In this document: one piece after another, positions 6,478-14,033 of the stretch | How positions within the stretch are numbered: the stretch's first letter is position 1 | Layout: the number at the start of each line of letters is the position of its first letter | Notes under the pieces: generated by a model | What the model was told of the DNA's origin: nothing | Database searches by the model: none | The model's input: only the letters and a program-made list of their open reading frames with translations | IMG/VR virus record: IMGVR_UViG_3300030616_000062 | Location: 1 to 33,650 of that record | DNA: 33,650 nt | Strand: one strand, 5' to 3' | From: a virus | Program-made: the position numbers and the translations under genes

Positions 6478-6511
6478 TTGTTTTTCGCGATGAAATTACG
6501 TATTTTATATA
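6478..6511 (+). promoter_or_regulatory. Weak promoter candidate upstream of the portal gene
   Basis: TTGTTT (6478-6483) and TATTTT (6501-6506) are 17 bases apart, and the following TATATA is AT-rich. A promoter here would make sense because a terminator-like hairpin lies 300 bases upstream and the long head operon begins at 6542. The matches are poor and the call is tentative. Confidence 0.2.
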
Positions 6512-6541
6512 TAGGTATAGAACTAACTACAGGGGTTTATA

Positions 6542-7924
6542 ATGGCTGACACCGCCGATATTACGACGTCAAACCGTAAACGTATACCCCGTACACACGC
6601 ATCAGCCCCCGGAGGGCGAGCAAAGGTGGCTGGGGTTGATACATGGAGTGAGCGACTGTATCAACGAACGGATCCTTATTCACAGACGACATCTGTTCTG
6701 CGTAAATGCTACAAAAGATCATCAACGTGCAGATGGTGTGTTGATACTATTGCACGTGAAACCGCGCATCTTCCGTGGGCGGTTGTACCTAATTATCAAG
6801 GTAAGATCAAACCACGTACTTTGAATCATATCATCGAGCTTACACATTTCTTTAACGATCCGAACGTAAATGAAGAGGCTTTTTCTGAGCTAATACAACA
6901 GATGCTTATAGATGTGTTAGTCATCGATCGTGGCATAATAGAAAAAGTATTTAACGTTGGCGGATCACTGTCAGAAATGTGGGCGCGTGATGGGGCTACG
7001 TTCCATCCACTACGGGATGTACACGGTGTAGTTCAGTCGTATGTACAGAAGTATGAAGCTGTCGATAAAAGCATCGGTTTCGAACGTGACGAGATATTCT
7101 TTATGCGGTTGGTGCCTACTACATACTCAAAGTACGGACTACCGATTATTGAGTCTATTATTAATGAAGTAGGTGCGTTACTATTCTCAATAGACTGGAT
7201 AGCAGATTCTTTTACCGAGGACGAGATCCCGCCAGGTATTTTGACTATGGGCGAAATAGGTGAGGAAGCTTATAAGCGCGCGAAAGCCGACTTCCAGCAG
7301 CAAAAAGGTATTCACGGTAAATCTCGCATACGTGTGATTGACAACGTTAAAGATGTAAAATGGATAGAATTAACACGCGCTAATGCTGAAATGCAGCTGA
7401 CCGAATTATCAGAGCGCCTCGACCGGATAGTGTACAGAAACTTCGACATTGAATACGACGTAGCTGGAGGTAACATTACGGGGTTGTCTCTTACTGAGAA
7501 GCTACAGAAGATAAAGCTAATCAAACCGTTAGCACGTAAAATTGCTTGGAAGATAAACAACGAGATACTTCCACACTTCGGGTACAACGACGTACGTTTT
7601 CAATTCGTCATACGCGATACTATTGCCGAGCAACAGAGAGCCGCAGCGTCTAAAACGTACGTAATAACTGGACAGCGTTCTATTAACGAAGAACGTGCGA
7701 AAGATGGTTATCCACCTATTACTGGAGGCGATAGACGGTTTATGCTCATAGGAAAGCGCCTTGTCTTTGTTGACGATCTTGAAGAAATGGCATCTGAGTA
7801 CTTACGTGAAGCTGGGAACAACCCGAGAGAAGGTGCGACAGAACAATCTACCGAACAAGATCAAAAAGAGACCGATACAAATAGCCCTAAAGAGACACAG
7901 CCTGTTGAAAGAACAAGGGAGTAA
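6542..7924 (+). CDS. Portal protein
   Basis: The portal forms the dodecameric channel at one capsid vertex, docks the terminase and later the neck. The 460-residue length is usual. The sequence shows the portal pattern: an early helical segment with CVDTIARETAHLPWAVVP, a middle domain with LVIDRGIIEKVFN and DEIFFMRLVPTTYSKYGLP (the portal-type Y.KYG.P element), the long stem helices (ELTRANAEMQLTELSERLDR) and a crown-like region ending in a disordered acidic tail. RSINEERAKDGYPPITGGD near the C terminus is typical of HK97/SPP1-like portals. AGGGGT precedes ATG 6542. The gene after it starts 2 bases beyond the stop. Confidence 0.9.
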   Translation: MADTADITTSNRKRIPRTHASAPGGRAKVAGVDTWSERLYQRTDPYSQTTSVLRKCYKRSSTCRWCVDTIARETAHLPWAVVPNYQGKIKPRTLNHIIELTHFFNDPNVNEEAFSELIQQMLIDVLVIDRGIIEKVFNVGGSLSEMWARDGATFHPLRDVHGVVQSYVQKYEAVDKSIGFERDEIFFMRLVPTTYSKYGLPIIESIINEVGALLFSIDWIADSFTEDEIPPGILTMGEIGEEAYKRAKADFQQQKGIHGKSRIRVIDNVKDVKWIELTRANAEMQLTELSERLDRIVYRNFDIEYDVAGGNITGLSLTEKLQKIKLIKPLARKIAWKINNEILPHFGYNDVRFQFVIRDTIAEQQRAAASKTYVITGQRSINEERAKDGYPPITGGDRRFMLIGKRLVFVDDLEEMASEYLREAGNNPREGATEQSTEQDQKETDTNSPKETQPVERTRE

Positions 7925-7926
7925 TC

Positions 7927-8523
7927 ATGGCACAAGATAATCCTGCAACAGCACCTAGTGGTGCGTCTGTGTACAAATTACGCCCGAATATGAGTCCTGC
8001 AAAGATGGACGATCAGGATTTATATTTCGCGCATTCTATGTGTCACGCGTTTTTTAGGAACATGTCCCGTGCAGTTAAAGTCGATGGCTGGACAAAAGAG
8101 ACTTTGCTCACCTATTATCGTATCGTTGTAAAAGAGATGCTTACGCGCGACATGATTGTTGTACCAACACCGGATGAATTGGGTGAATCAGTAGTTGATA
8201 TAGTACCCGAGCCAGTTCCTGTAGAGAAGGAACTGGGTGTTGAAGACGCCGGGGATTCGATGACACAGCCACGTATAGAAGGCGGTAAGAAAGCGAAGAA
8301 GAAAAAGACAACAACAAAAATAGTCGACGAAGATGAAACGCTTCCCACAGACCCTGTGGAAGTAATGGCTAAAGCATTGGCGTATTTTCAAAAGTACAAT
8401 TCGAAATCTATCTTAGCCGTTTTGCAGATAGCAGAAGAGGCTGATATGTTACGCGAGATGGAGGAAGCACAAGATGCAAAAGCCCAAGATGCTGCTAATT
8501 CTGGGGGGTCTGAGGATAGGTGA
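7927..8523 (+). CDS. Unknown protein following the portal
   Basis: I do not recognise a family. The 198-residue protein has a helical N-terminal third (YFAHSMCHAFFRNMSRAV...ETLLTYYRIVVKEML), a disordered centre with a Pro/Glu/Val region and a very basic run (GGKKAKKKKTTTK), and a helical C terminus rich in Ala, Glu and Gln. The basic run suggests nucleic acid or membrane-surface contact. GGGAG lies before ATG 7927, only 2 bases after the portal stop, so the two are coupled. Its 3' end overlaps the next gene by 50 bases. Confidence 0.7.
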   Translation: MAQDNPATAPSGASVYKLRPNMSPAKMDDQDLYFAHSMCHAFFRNMSRAVKVDGWTKETLLTYYRIVVKEMLTRDMIVVPTPDELGESVVDIVPEPVPVEKELGVEDAGDSMTQPRIEGGKKAKKKKTTTKIVDEDETLPTDPVEVMAKALAYFQKYNSKSILAVLQIAEEADMLREMEEAQDAKAQDAANSGGSEDR

Positions 8524-9325
8524 TACTTTTCATATAATACCCTTTCTTAAGAAAGCGTGTGAAAAGTACCACGTCCATTGGATTCACGGCGCATATGCAA
8601 AACATGCTGTAGAGTTTATTCGCGATCACATAGTAGGTATGGACATTTCAAATGAAGTTCGTCCTGAATTGAAATCTCTACCGGGCGGATATCCTGACGT
8701 AAAGGAGTTCGCCCTTTTAAATATGCAAGATATTGATCAATCTGCATACGATGTAGTAGTACCCCCCTTAGAAAAGATCGACGTATGGTTCCCCGATCTT
8801 GTATGCCCCAATATGACACATACGAAGTTTAATATAGCGGGCGTTGAATTCGATAGACGCACTGATGCTATTTGTGCGCTTAAAAATTCAACGGATAAAC
8901 GTGGACAGTGTAAACATGTAGTAGTACAGCCTACGACAGTGTCCGCATGGAAGTCGTCTAACGCACTATATTGTCTAGGTATAGACATATTTAACGGTCT
9001 TACTGTGTACAACGTCGGTGCAGAAAAAGAACGTACGCTCGTAGGTGTAGGGAACCTTGTAGTAAAGAACGGATGTTCTTTTGAAGAAGTAGCACGTTTA
9101 TTAATGTCGTGCGCATTTGCAGTTACATTACATAGTGCCGTCGCATGTTTAGCATATCATTTAGGTACACCATTGATATGTTGTTCTTTTATGGCAAAGG
9201 CATTCCCCTTTCAAATAGGTAGACCTAACAACACAATGCTTATTACACCGACACGCAATGCTTTAGAAGATACAATTAAAGATTACATGCAGAATCCTCG
9301 TAAACATATAAAAGAGGCCTCATAA
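8474..9325 (+). CDS. GT-B glycosyltransferase resembling the ADP-heptose transferase (GT9) family
   Basis: Predicted sugar transferase of 283 residues. The N terminus (MLLILGGLRIGDTFHIIPFL) matches the GT9 opening, a Rossmann strand followed by G-x-GD. The C-terminal half has VVQPTTVSAWKSS, the family's region after the phosphate-binding loop, and then VARLLMSCAFAVTLHSAVACLAYHLGTPLI, the nucleotide-sugar-binding segment, with LHSAV in place of the usual DSGxxH. The acceptor is unknown. GGAGG at 8460-8464 lies inside the preceding gene, 9 bases before ATG 8474; ATG 8486 is an alternative. It is the first gene of a five-gene sugar island placed between portal and protease genes. Confidence 0.75.
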   Translation: MQKPKMLLILGGLRIGDTFHIIPFLKKACEKYHVHWIHGAYAKHAVEFIRDHIVGMDISNEVRPELKSLPGGYPDVKEFALLNMQDIDQSAYDVVVPPLEKIDVWFPDLVCPNMTHTKFNIAGVEFDRRTDAICALKNSTDKRGQCKHVVVQPTTVSAWKSSNALYCLGIDIFNGLTVYNVGAEKERTLVGVGNLVVKNGCSFEEVARLLMSCAFAVTLHSAVACLAYHLGTPLICCSFMAKAFPFQIGRPNNTMLITPTRNALEDTIKDYMQNPRKHIKEAS

Positions 9326-9326
9326 A

Positions 9327-10340
9327 ATGCAGACAAGTAAAGTAGGTGTCGTAGTACCCACAATACGCGAAGAATGTATCAAAAGATTTCTGTCTGAATG
9401 GAATGAAGAATTTGAGCGTAATAATTGCACAGTGTACGTAGTGGAAGATAATGAAGATGAAACATTCGACCTACCTGCGTATAAGTATGTAAAACATTTT
9501 GCACATAGAAACATCGAAGATGCGTTGGGAAAGAACGCGTGGATAATACCCAAAAAGACCGATTGCGTCAGGTCTTTCGGATATTGGCAAGCATATCTCG
9601 ACGGCATGGATTACATTATAACACTCGATGACGATTGCTACCCACTGACAGAAGAACGCGGTCTTACTAAGTATAAAAAAGTGCAACCTCAAGGTTCTAT
9701 AGCACAACATGTTTTGAATTTGACAAACCATAACGTAACTGATGATGCGTGGGTTAGTACTATCGAAGAGATGCGTCCGCGTGGAATACCTTATATGACA
9801 AGGTTTAGGGCATTGCCTATAGTATTGAGTCATGGTCTGTGGCTTAATAATCCCGATTTAGATGCAATCACACAGCTAAGTGCAAAACAGGTTCAGTACG
9901 GTTTGATTCAGCGCATTATACCTATAGGTAAGTACTATCCTATGTGTGGTATGAATATTGCTTTTATAAAAGAGCTTACACCTATAATGTACTTTCTATT
10001 AATGGGGCGCGATTATTCTTATGATCGCTTCGGAGATATCTGGGCGGGTATATTTTCGAAACGCATAATTGATCATCTGGGTAAAGGCGTTATCTCAGGT
10101 ACTCCTATAATATGGCACGAGCGTGCATCGAATCCCTGGGATAATTTACACAAAGAGCATATAGGTTATGAAATGAACGAAGGCCTATGGTCGTTAGTTG
10201 ACGGAATACGTTTTACAGAGACGACTTATAAAGGTTGTTATATACATTTAATACAAGAATTACGTAAACTCTTAGGAGCCAAATCAGATTACTGGAAACT
10301 CACTACTAATGCGATGAATATCTGGGTCGATTTATTTTAA
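9327..10340 (+). CDS. Reversibly glycosylated polypeptide / UDP-arabinopyranose mutase homologue (GT75)
   Basis: In plants this family interconverts UDP-arabinopyranose and UDP-arabinofuranose and becomes reversibly glycosylated. The signatures align along the whole 337 residues: VVVPTIRE at the N terminus, ITLDDDCYPL with the DDD metal motif at Asp101-103 and Cys104, GIPYMTRFRALPIVLSHGLW, NNPDLDAITQL, YPMCGMNIAF, and DRFGDIWAGIFSKRIIDHLG followed by IIWHERASNPW. Arg159 aligns with the arginine reported as the glycosylated residue in plant enzymes. It therefore probably makes or transfers a furanose or related sugar nucleotide. It follows the GT9-like gene by 1 base; AGAGG precedes the start. 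Confidence 0.87.
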   Translation: MQTSKVGVVVPTIREECIKRFLSEWNEEFERNNCTVYVVEDNEDETFDLPAYKYVKHFAHRNIEDALGKNAWIIPKKTDCVRSFGYWQAYLDGMDYIITLDDDCYPLTEERGLTKYKKVQPQGSIAQHVLNLTNHNVTDDAWVSTIEEMRPRGIPYMTRFRALPIVLSHGLWLNNPDLDAITQLSAKQVQYGLIQRIIPIGKYYPMCGMNIAFIKELTPIMYFLLMGRDYSYDRFGDIWAGIFSKRIIDHLGKGVISGTPIIWHERASNPWDNLHKEHIGYEMNEGLWSLVDGIRFTETTYKGCYIHLIQELRKLLGAKSDYWKLTTNAMNIWVDLF

Positions 10341-10350
10341 GGAGTATATT

Positions 10351-11937
10351 ATGAAGACTATGGTCATCTCATGTTTGGAGCCTGAGCACCTGGTAAATTG
10401 TCTACGTGCATTAAAGATGTGGTTGCCTACAGATGATATCTATGTCATTAACAATGGTAACACAGAAAAACGCGTAACTGAGATCGCAAGAATCGCGCGG
10501 AACGCACACGTGAATTTGATACGCCCTGAATACGTAGAAGGTGAGAAGTCTACTAAACCTTTTATTCATCGTATCACGAGAGATTTCGCACAGCGATTTC
10601 CTGACGAGATTATTCTCAAGGTCGACGAAGATAACATCCTTATCTCGTCGCAGGATAATTTTTCTTTTGAACCTGGAGTATTCTTTTTTCCGCTTTCAAC
10701 AATAAACAACTACACCACCCGTATTTATCTGGAGAAATTCTGGCCCGACATACTTTTGAAACTTGAGAAATGTTCGTGGATGTGGCACGAACCCGACCCG
10801 CCGGAATTTAAGAGCGTTTTGTTTGACGCTATATATGGTGCCGAACCAAAAGAACTTATAAAGTTCGCTGAGTCTCATAGTACGCGTGAGTATATTACGC
10901 ATGAAAATTACGATAAAAAATGTTTAATGACTGACAGGGGTATTTCTACGCACGCAGTTGCTTTCCACGCGCAAGATTACATCAATAATTATGGTGTCGA
11001 CGAAGCGAATCAAGAAATGCAACTCTTTCGTTCTTTAAAAGCGGGGCGCATAAGATTTGTAATTGACAGAAGTATTTTCTGTCATCATGTAAACTATCAT
11101 TCTATTCGTGAATTAGTTCATAAAAGAAGAGATCTTGTAGATACCTTCCATACGCGTATATTTGAATATTACGAGCAGACAAAAGGCGTACGCGTCGTTT
11201 CTTCAAAATCAGACGTGTGTGTTACAATAGGATGGTATTCTGATAGTACAGGAGGCAAACGCGGTAAAACGCAGTTAGCGCCCCAGTTGTTCAAACCAGA
11301 TTACCTTGCGAGTGTGCTTGTGCCCCGTATAAAGAAACAACTCGATCCGCGTATAATTCTATTGTATGTATCACAATGTGAGATACCTCCTGACCCAATG
11401 CCCGAAGGCGTTGAGGTTATCCACGGATATAGACATGCAAAACGCGATACTGCACCGGATAGAGCATCCCCTTATGAAATCGGCGCAGCACACGATTGGG
11501 GTGCTACAATGATGGTAGGAGCACAATATGCGTATTGTAACGATTTGAATTACGTTTTTTATGAACAAGATTGTTTAGTACATAACTTTGATGGTGTCAT
11601 AAGTTGCGCTCAGGGAAAATCTATCATTTATGGGTTTGGTGAAAAAGCTTCGTATAAACAGGGATGGGCCGAACCCAGTTTGGTGTATGCATCGCGGGAG
11701 TTTTTACCGGAGATGGTTGAACGCCTTAATAAAGGTATGTGGCATCAGTGGAACGAAGGTTTTGAACGTTTCAGGAATCCTGAAAAACAGTTTCACAATA
11801 CATTCGCGGACGTAGCTGAATATTGGCCTTTTGGTTATGGTATGGTGCGTCCTATAAATTATAGCGACGATGTATATTTTGCACAAAGATTTATTGAAAA
11901 AGACTATTTAGAATTTCTGGAGCACTCACCTGTATGA
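10351..11937 (+). CDS. Two-domain glycosyltransferase-like protein (GT-A-like domain plus a novel repeated domain)
   Basis: A 528-residue protein. Residues 1 to about 280 look like a GT-A fold: MVISCLEPEHLVNCLRALK, a strand ending IYVINNGN, and IILKVDEDNIL with DxD-like Asp92-Glu93-Asp94. Residues about 286-515 are a second domain homologous to the whole of the protein encoded at 13205-13903. Shared features include IGWYSD, DWGATMMVGAQYAYCNDLN, YVFYEQDC (405-408), HQWNEG and WPFGYGMVRPINYSDD. The acid-Gln-Asp-Cys motif at a strand end resembles a metal-binding turn, so the second domain may also be a transferase, but I do not recognise its family. AAGGAG lies before ATG 10351 and the stop overlaps the next start as ATGA. 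Confidence 0.7.
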   Translation: MKTMVISCLEPEHLVNCLRALKMWLPTDDIYVINNGNTEKRVTEIARIARNAHVNLIRPEYVEGEKSTKPFIHRITRDFAQRFPDEIILKVDEDNILISSQDNFSFEPGVFFFPLSTINNYTTRIYLEKFWPDILLKLEKCSWMWHEPDPPEFKSVLFDAIYGAEPKELIKFAESHSTREYITHENYDKKCLMTDRGISTHAVAFHAQDYINNYGVDEANQEMQLFRSLKAGRIRFVIDRSIFCHHVNYHSIRELVHKRRDLVDTFHTRIFEYYEQTKGVRVVSSKSDVCVTIGWYSDSTGGKRGKTQLAPQLFKPDYLASVLVPRIKKQLDPRIILLYVSQCEIPPDPMPEGVEVIHGYRHAKRDTAPDRASPYEIGAAHDWGATMMVGAQYAYCNDLNYVFYEQDCLVHNFDGVISCAQGKSIIYGFGEKASYKQGWAEPSLVYASREFLPEMVERLNKGMWHQWNEGFERFRNPEKQFHNTFADVAEYWPFGYGMVRPINYSDDVYFAQRFIEKDYLEFLEHSPV

Positions 11938-13208
11938 TACATGTAAATCTTATTAATCCGCCGGCGACGCATCTTAAGGAACCGGGAGCTCAAGTTCCAC
12001 TGGGGATATTGTATATTGCGGCACAGCTAAAAAAATATAATTATCCTGTTGATGTTTCGAATTATAGTTTTTATATTAAAGAGAAGGCTATCGAGTTATT
12101 ACAAAAAGCTGATGTATACGGAATAACGTGTACGTCGATGCAATTGCTTGAGGTATGTAGATTTGCGAAGCTTATAAAGCAAAAATTCCCACACTCGAAA
12201 GTCATATTGGGCGGTCCGGGCACGGTAACTCCTGAATATGTTGATTGGAAGTACGTGGACTCAATTGTATTTAGAGAGGGTGAATACGAAATGTTACGCG
12301 CTTTACGTGATATTGAGAATGGCGCCCTTAATAAACGTTATACAGGAGCTTTTATTACTGACTTGGATTCATTACCAATACCTGCCAGAGAACTTGTTAA
12401 ACACCAAGGCGGTAATATATTTGCGTATGGTAAGCATTATGCTAAAGGTCAAACGACTCAAATTCTTACAAGTCGGGGGTGTCCTTTTGGTTGTGCTTTC
12501 TGCGCTGCGAAGAAATTAAATCGTGGAGTACGCACACGTAGTATCGCGTCTATCGAAGAAGAGCTCATCGATGTTATTAAACATTACGGAATACATCAAA
12601 TACGCGTTGCAGATGAGAATTTCTTTACACATAGAGGTCGTTGTATAAAAATAATTGAGTTGTTTGCAAAGTATGATATCAAGTTTAGAATTTCGACGCG
12701 TGTAACACCTTTAGATAAAGAGCTATGGCAACTCGCAAAAGAAGGTGGTCTGTGTGAATTTTCATTTGGTATTGAAAGCTTCGACGATGATGTCCTTAAA
12801 GGTCTTAATAAGAAGGCTACGGCCTCCGATAATATTAAGGCACTCGAACTTGCGCATGCGTTAGGTATTCCCGCACGTGTATTATTGATGATTCGTACAC
12901 CGTTTCAAACACGCGATACCGTACGTTTGAATATTGAAGGTTTAAAACGTGTACCTTTCGAGATTGTTGCCTGTACACACTTCGTACCAATACCGGGGTG
13001 CGACATATGGTATTATCCGAAAAGATACGGAATCAAAATTGTTGACAGGAATCTTGACCACTATAATTTTTATGGATATGGGCCTGAAGGTCGTAGGCAT
13101 TTAATGAAAATCTTCGAATACGTGGATCGCGATACTGAAGAAGTCAATAAAGAGTCAGAATACTTTTTAAACTACTTAGACAAAATGGGTAAGGTTAACC
13201 GCGGATGA
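11934..13208 (+). CDS. B12-binding-domain radical SAM enzyme
   Basis: A 424-residue enzyme with an N-terminal Rossmann-type cobalamin-binding-like domain (about 1-135: VNLINPP, PLGILYIAAQLKK, VILGGPG, IVFREGEY) and a radical SAM domain. The cluster ligands are Cys183, Cys187 and Cys190 in SRGCPFGCAFC, and downstream SAM-site features include IRVADENFF and FSFGIESFDDDVLKGLNKK. This architecture is typical of class B methyltransferases, HpnJ/BchE-like enzymes and other modifications of unactivated carbon. Within a sugar island it could methylate or rearrange a sugar or glycan, or modify a protein; the substrate is unknown. The start overlaps the upstream stop (ATGA, 11934-11937) and its own stop overlaps the next start the same way, so the three genes are translationally coupled. 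Confidence 0.88.
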   Translation: MIHVNLINPPATHLKEPGAQVPLGILYIAAQLKKYNYPVDVSNYSFYIKEKAIELLQKADVYGITCTSMQLLEVCRFAKLIKQKFPHSKVILGGPGTVTPEYVDWKYVDSIVFREGEYEMLRALRDIENGALNKRYTGAFITDLDSLPIPARELVKHQGGNIFAYGKHYAKGQTTQILTSRGCPFGCAFCAAKKLNRGVRTRSIASIEEELIDVIKHYGIHQIRVADENFFTHRGRCIKIIELFAKYDIKFRISTRVTPLDKELWQLAKEGGLCEFSFGIESFDDDVLKGLNKKATASDNIKALELAHALGIPARVLLMIRTPFQTRDTVRLNIEGLKRVPFEIVACTHFVPIPGCDIWYYPKRYGIKIVDRNLDHYNFYGYGPEGRRHLMKIFEYVDRDTEEVNKESEYFLNYLDKMGKVNRG

Positions 13209-13903
13209 GAAAAGTAGTTATAGGTACCGGATGGTACGCTGACGAAAAAGGCCACAATAATAAAAACGTTGCCTTATACGTACAGAACTCCACGTTCTTT
13301 AGAGAGATGTGGATTCCGCATATTCGTAAGCAACTAAAAGAGCAATTGGGTGCAATTGTTATTTATCAATCTGACTGTACAAGGAAAATTTTTTCGACGG
13401 GTGATAAAGACGTTATATTAATACAAGGATTACGCGCTCCAGATCAACATCATCATAATGATTCGGGAGCTACGCAAATGTCGGGTGCTATGTATGCACT
13501 GTGTAACGAGATGGATTATGTCTTTGTGGAACAAGATTGTTTTATTTTGGGTTTTTCAGGCGCCCTCTCATGGGCCCGCCAGAACTTCGTTTCGGTGGCT
13601 TTTAGTATGCATAATTATTCACAGGATTTATCACGTGGTGAACACTGTTTTATGTATGTTTCATATGAGTATTTGAAAACGTACATTACGAAGTTGATGA
13701 ACGCCAATTGGCATAAGTGGGACGAGGGGAGAGGTTTTCCAGAATTGCACGTTGTTGACATGTTTGGTAACGACGCGGCACGCTGGCCTTTTGGGTACGG
13801 ACGTAAAAGACCTATTAATTGGAACGATCATATCTTATACCTCCAGCAGCCTACGGAAGATGATCTCAAGCACGTAGAAGAGCAACTGTCCAAACGTTTT
13901 TAA
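13205..13903 (+). CDS. Stand-alone copy of the novel domain found at the C terminus of the 10351-11937 protein
   Basis: A 232-residue protein that is homologous end to end with residues about 286-515 of the two-domain protein upstream. Conserved blocks are IGTGWYADEKG, HNDSGATQMSGAMYALCNE, DYVFVEQDCF (Glu109, Asp111, Cys112), WHKWDEG and WPFGYGRKRPINWND. The conserved WPFGYG..RPIN motif and the acid-Gln-Asp-Cys turn suggest an enzyme active site, probably a nucleotide-sugar or metal site, but I know of no named family. It overlaps the radical SAM stop as ATGA (13205-13208). It is the last gene of the sugar island before a 130-base AT-rich spacer. Confidence 0.75.
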   Translation: MRKVVIGTGWYADEKGHNNKNVALYVQNSTFFREMWIPHIRKQLKEQLGAIVIYQSDCTRKIFSTGDKDVILIQGLRAPDQHHHNDSGATQMSGAMYALCNEMDYVFVEQDCFILGFSGALSWARQNFVSVAFSMHNYSQDLSRGEHCFMYVSYEYLKTYITKLMNANWHKWDEGRGFPELHVVDMFGNDAARWPFGYGRKRPINWNDHILYLQQPTEDDLKHVEEQLSKRF

Positions 13904-14033
13904 CTTTGTAATTTACTTTGTATTTAATTATCATAATAGGAAACTTAAAGAACTAAAAATATACTAAATGAATTCTCTATAACGTACTTTAACTTTGTAA
14001 AAATAAATTTCGCCAATAAATAGGAGCCTTGTT
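13904..14033. other. AT-rich spacer with a 13-base direct repeat before the protease/scaffold gene
   Basis: The 13-mer TTTAACTTTGTAA occurs at 13899-13911 and 13988-14000, flanking about 75 bases of AT-rich DNA. No hairpin terminator or clear -35/-10 pair is visible. The spacer probably carries a promoter for the capsid genes and is the only break in an otherwise gapless operon. TAGGAG at the right end is the ribosome site of the next gene. Confidence 0.4.

Noticed and set aside
13901-13997. Two matches to the Bacteroidota promoter motif TAnnTTTG (TAACTTTG), hinting at that host group
   Set aside because: No TTG at the required distance upstream of either, and the abundant strong Shine-Dalgarno sites are atypical for that group. 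The SQ/TQ signal-peptide ends hint the same way but are too weak to name a host.
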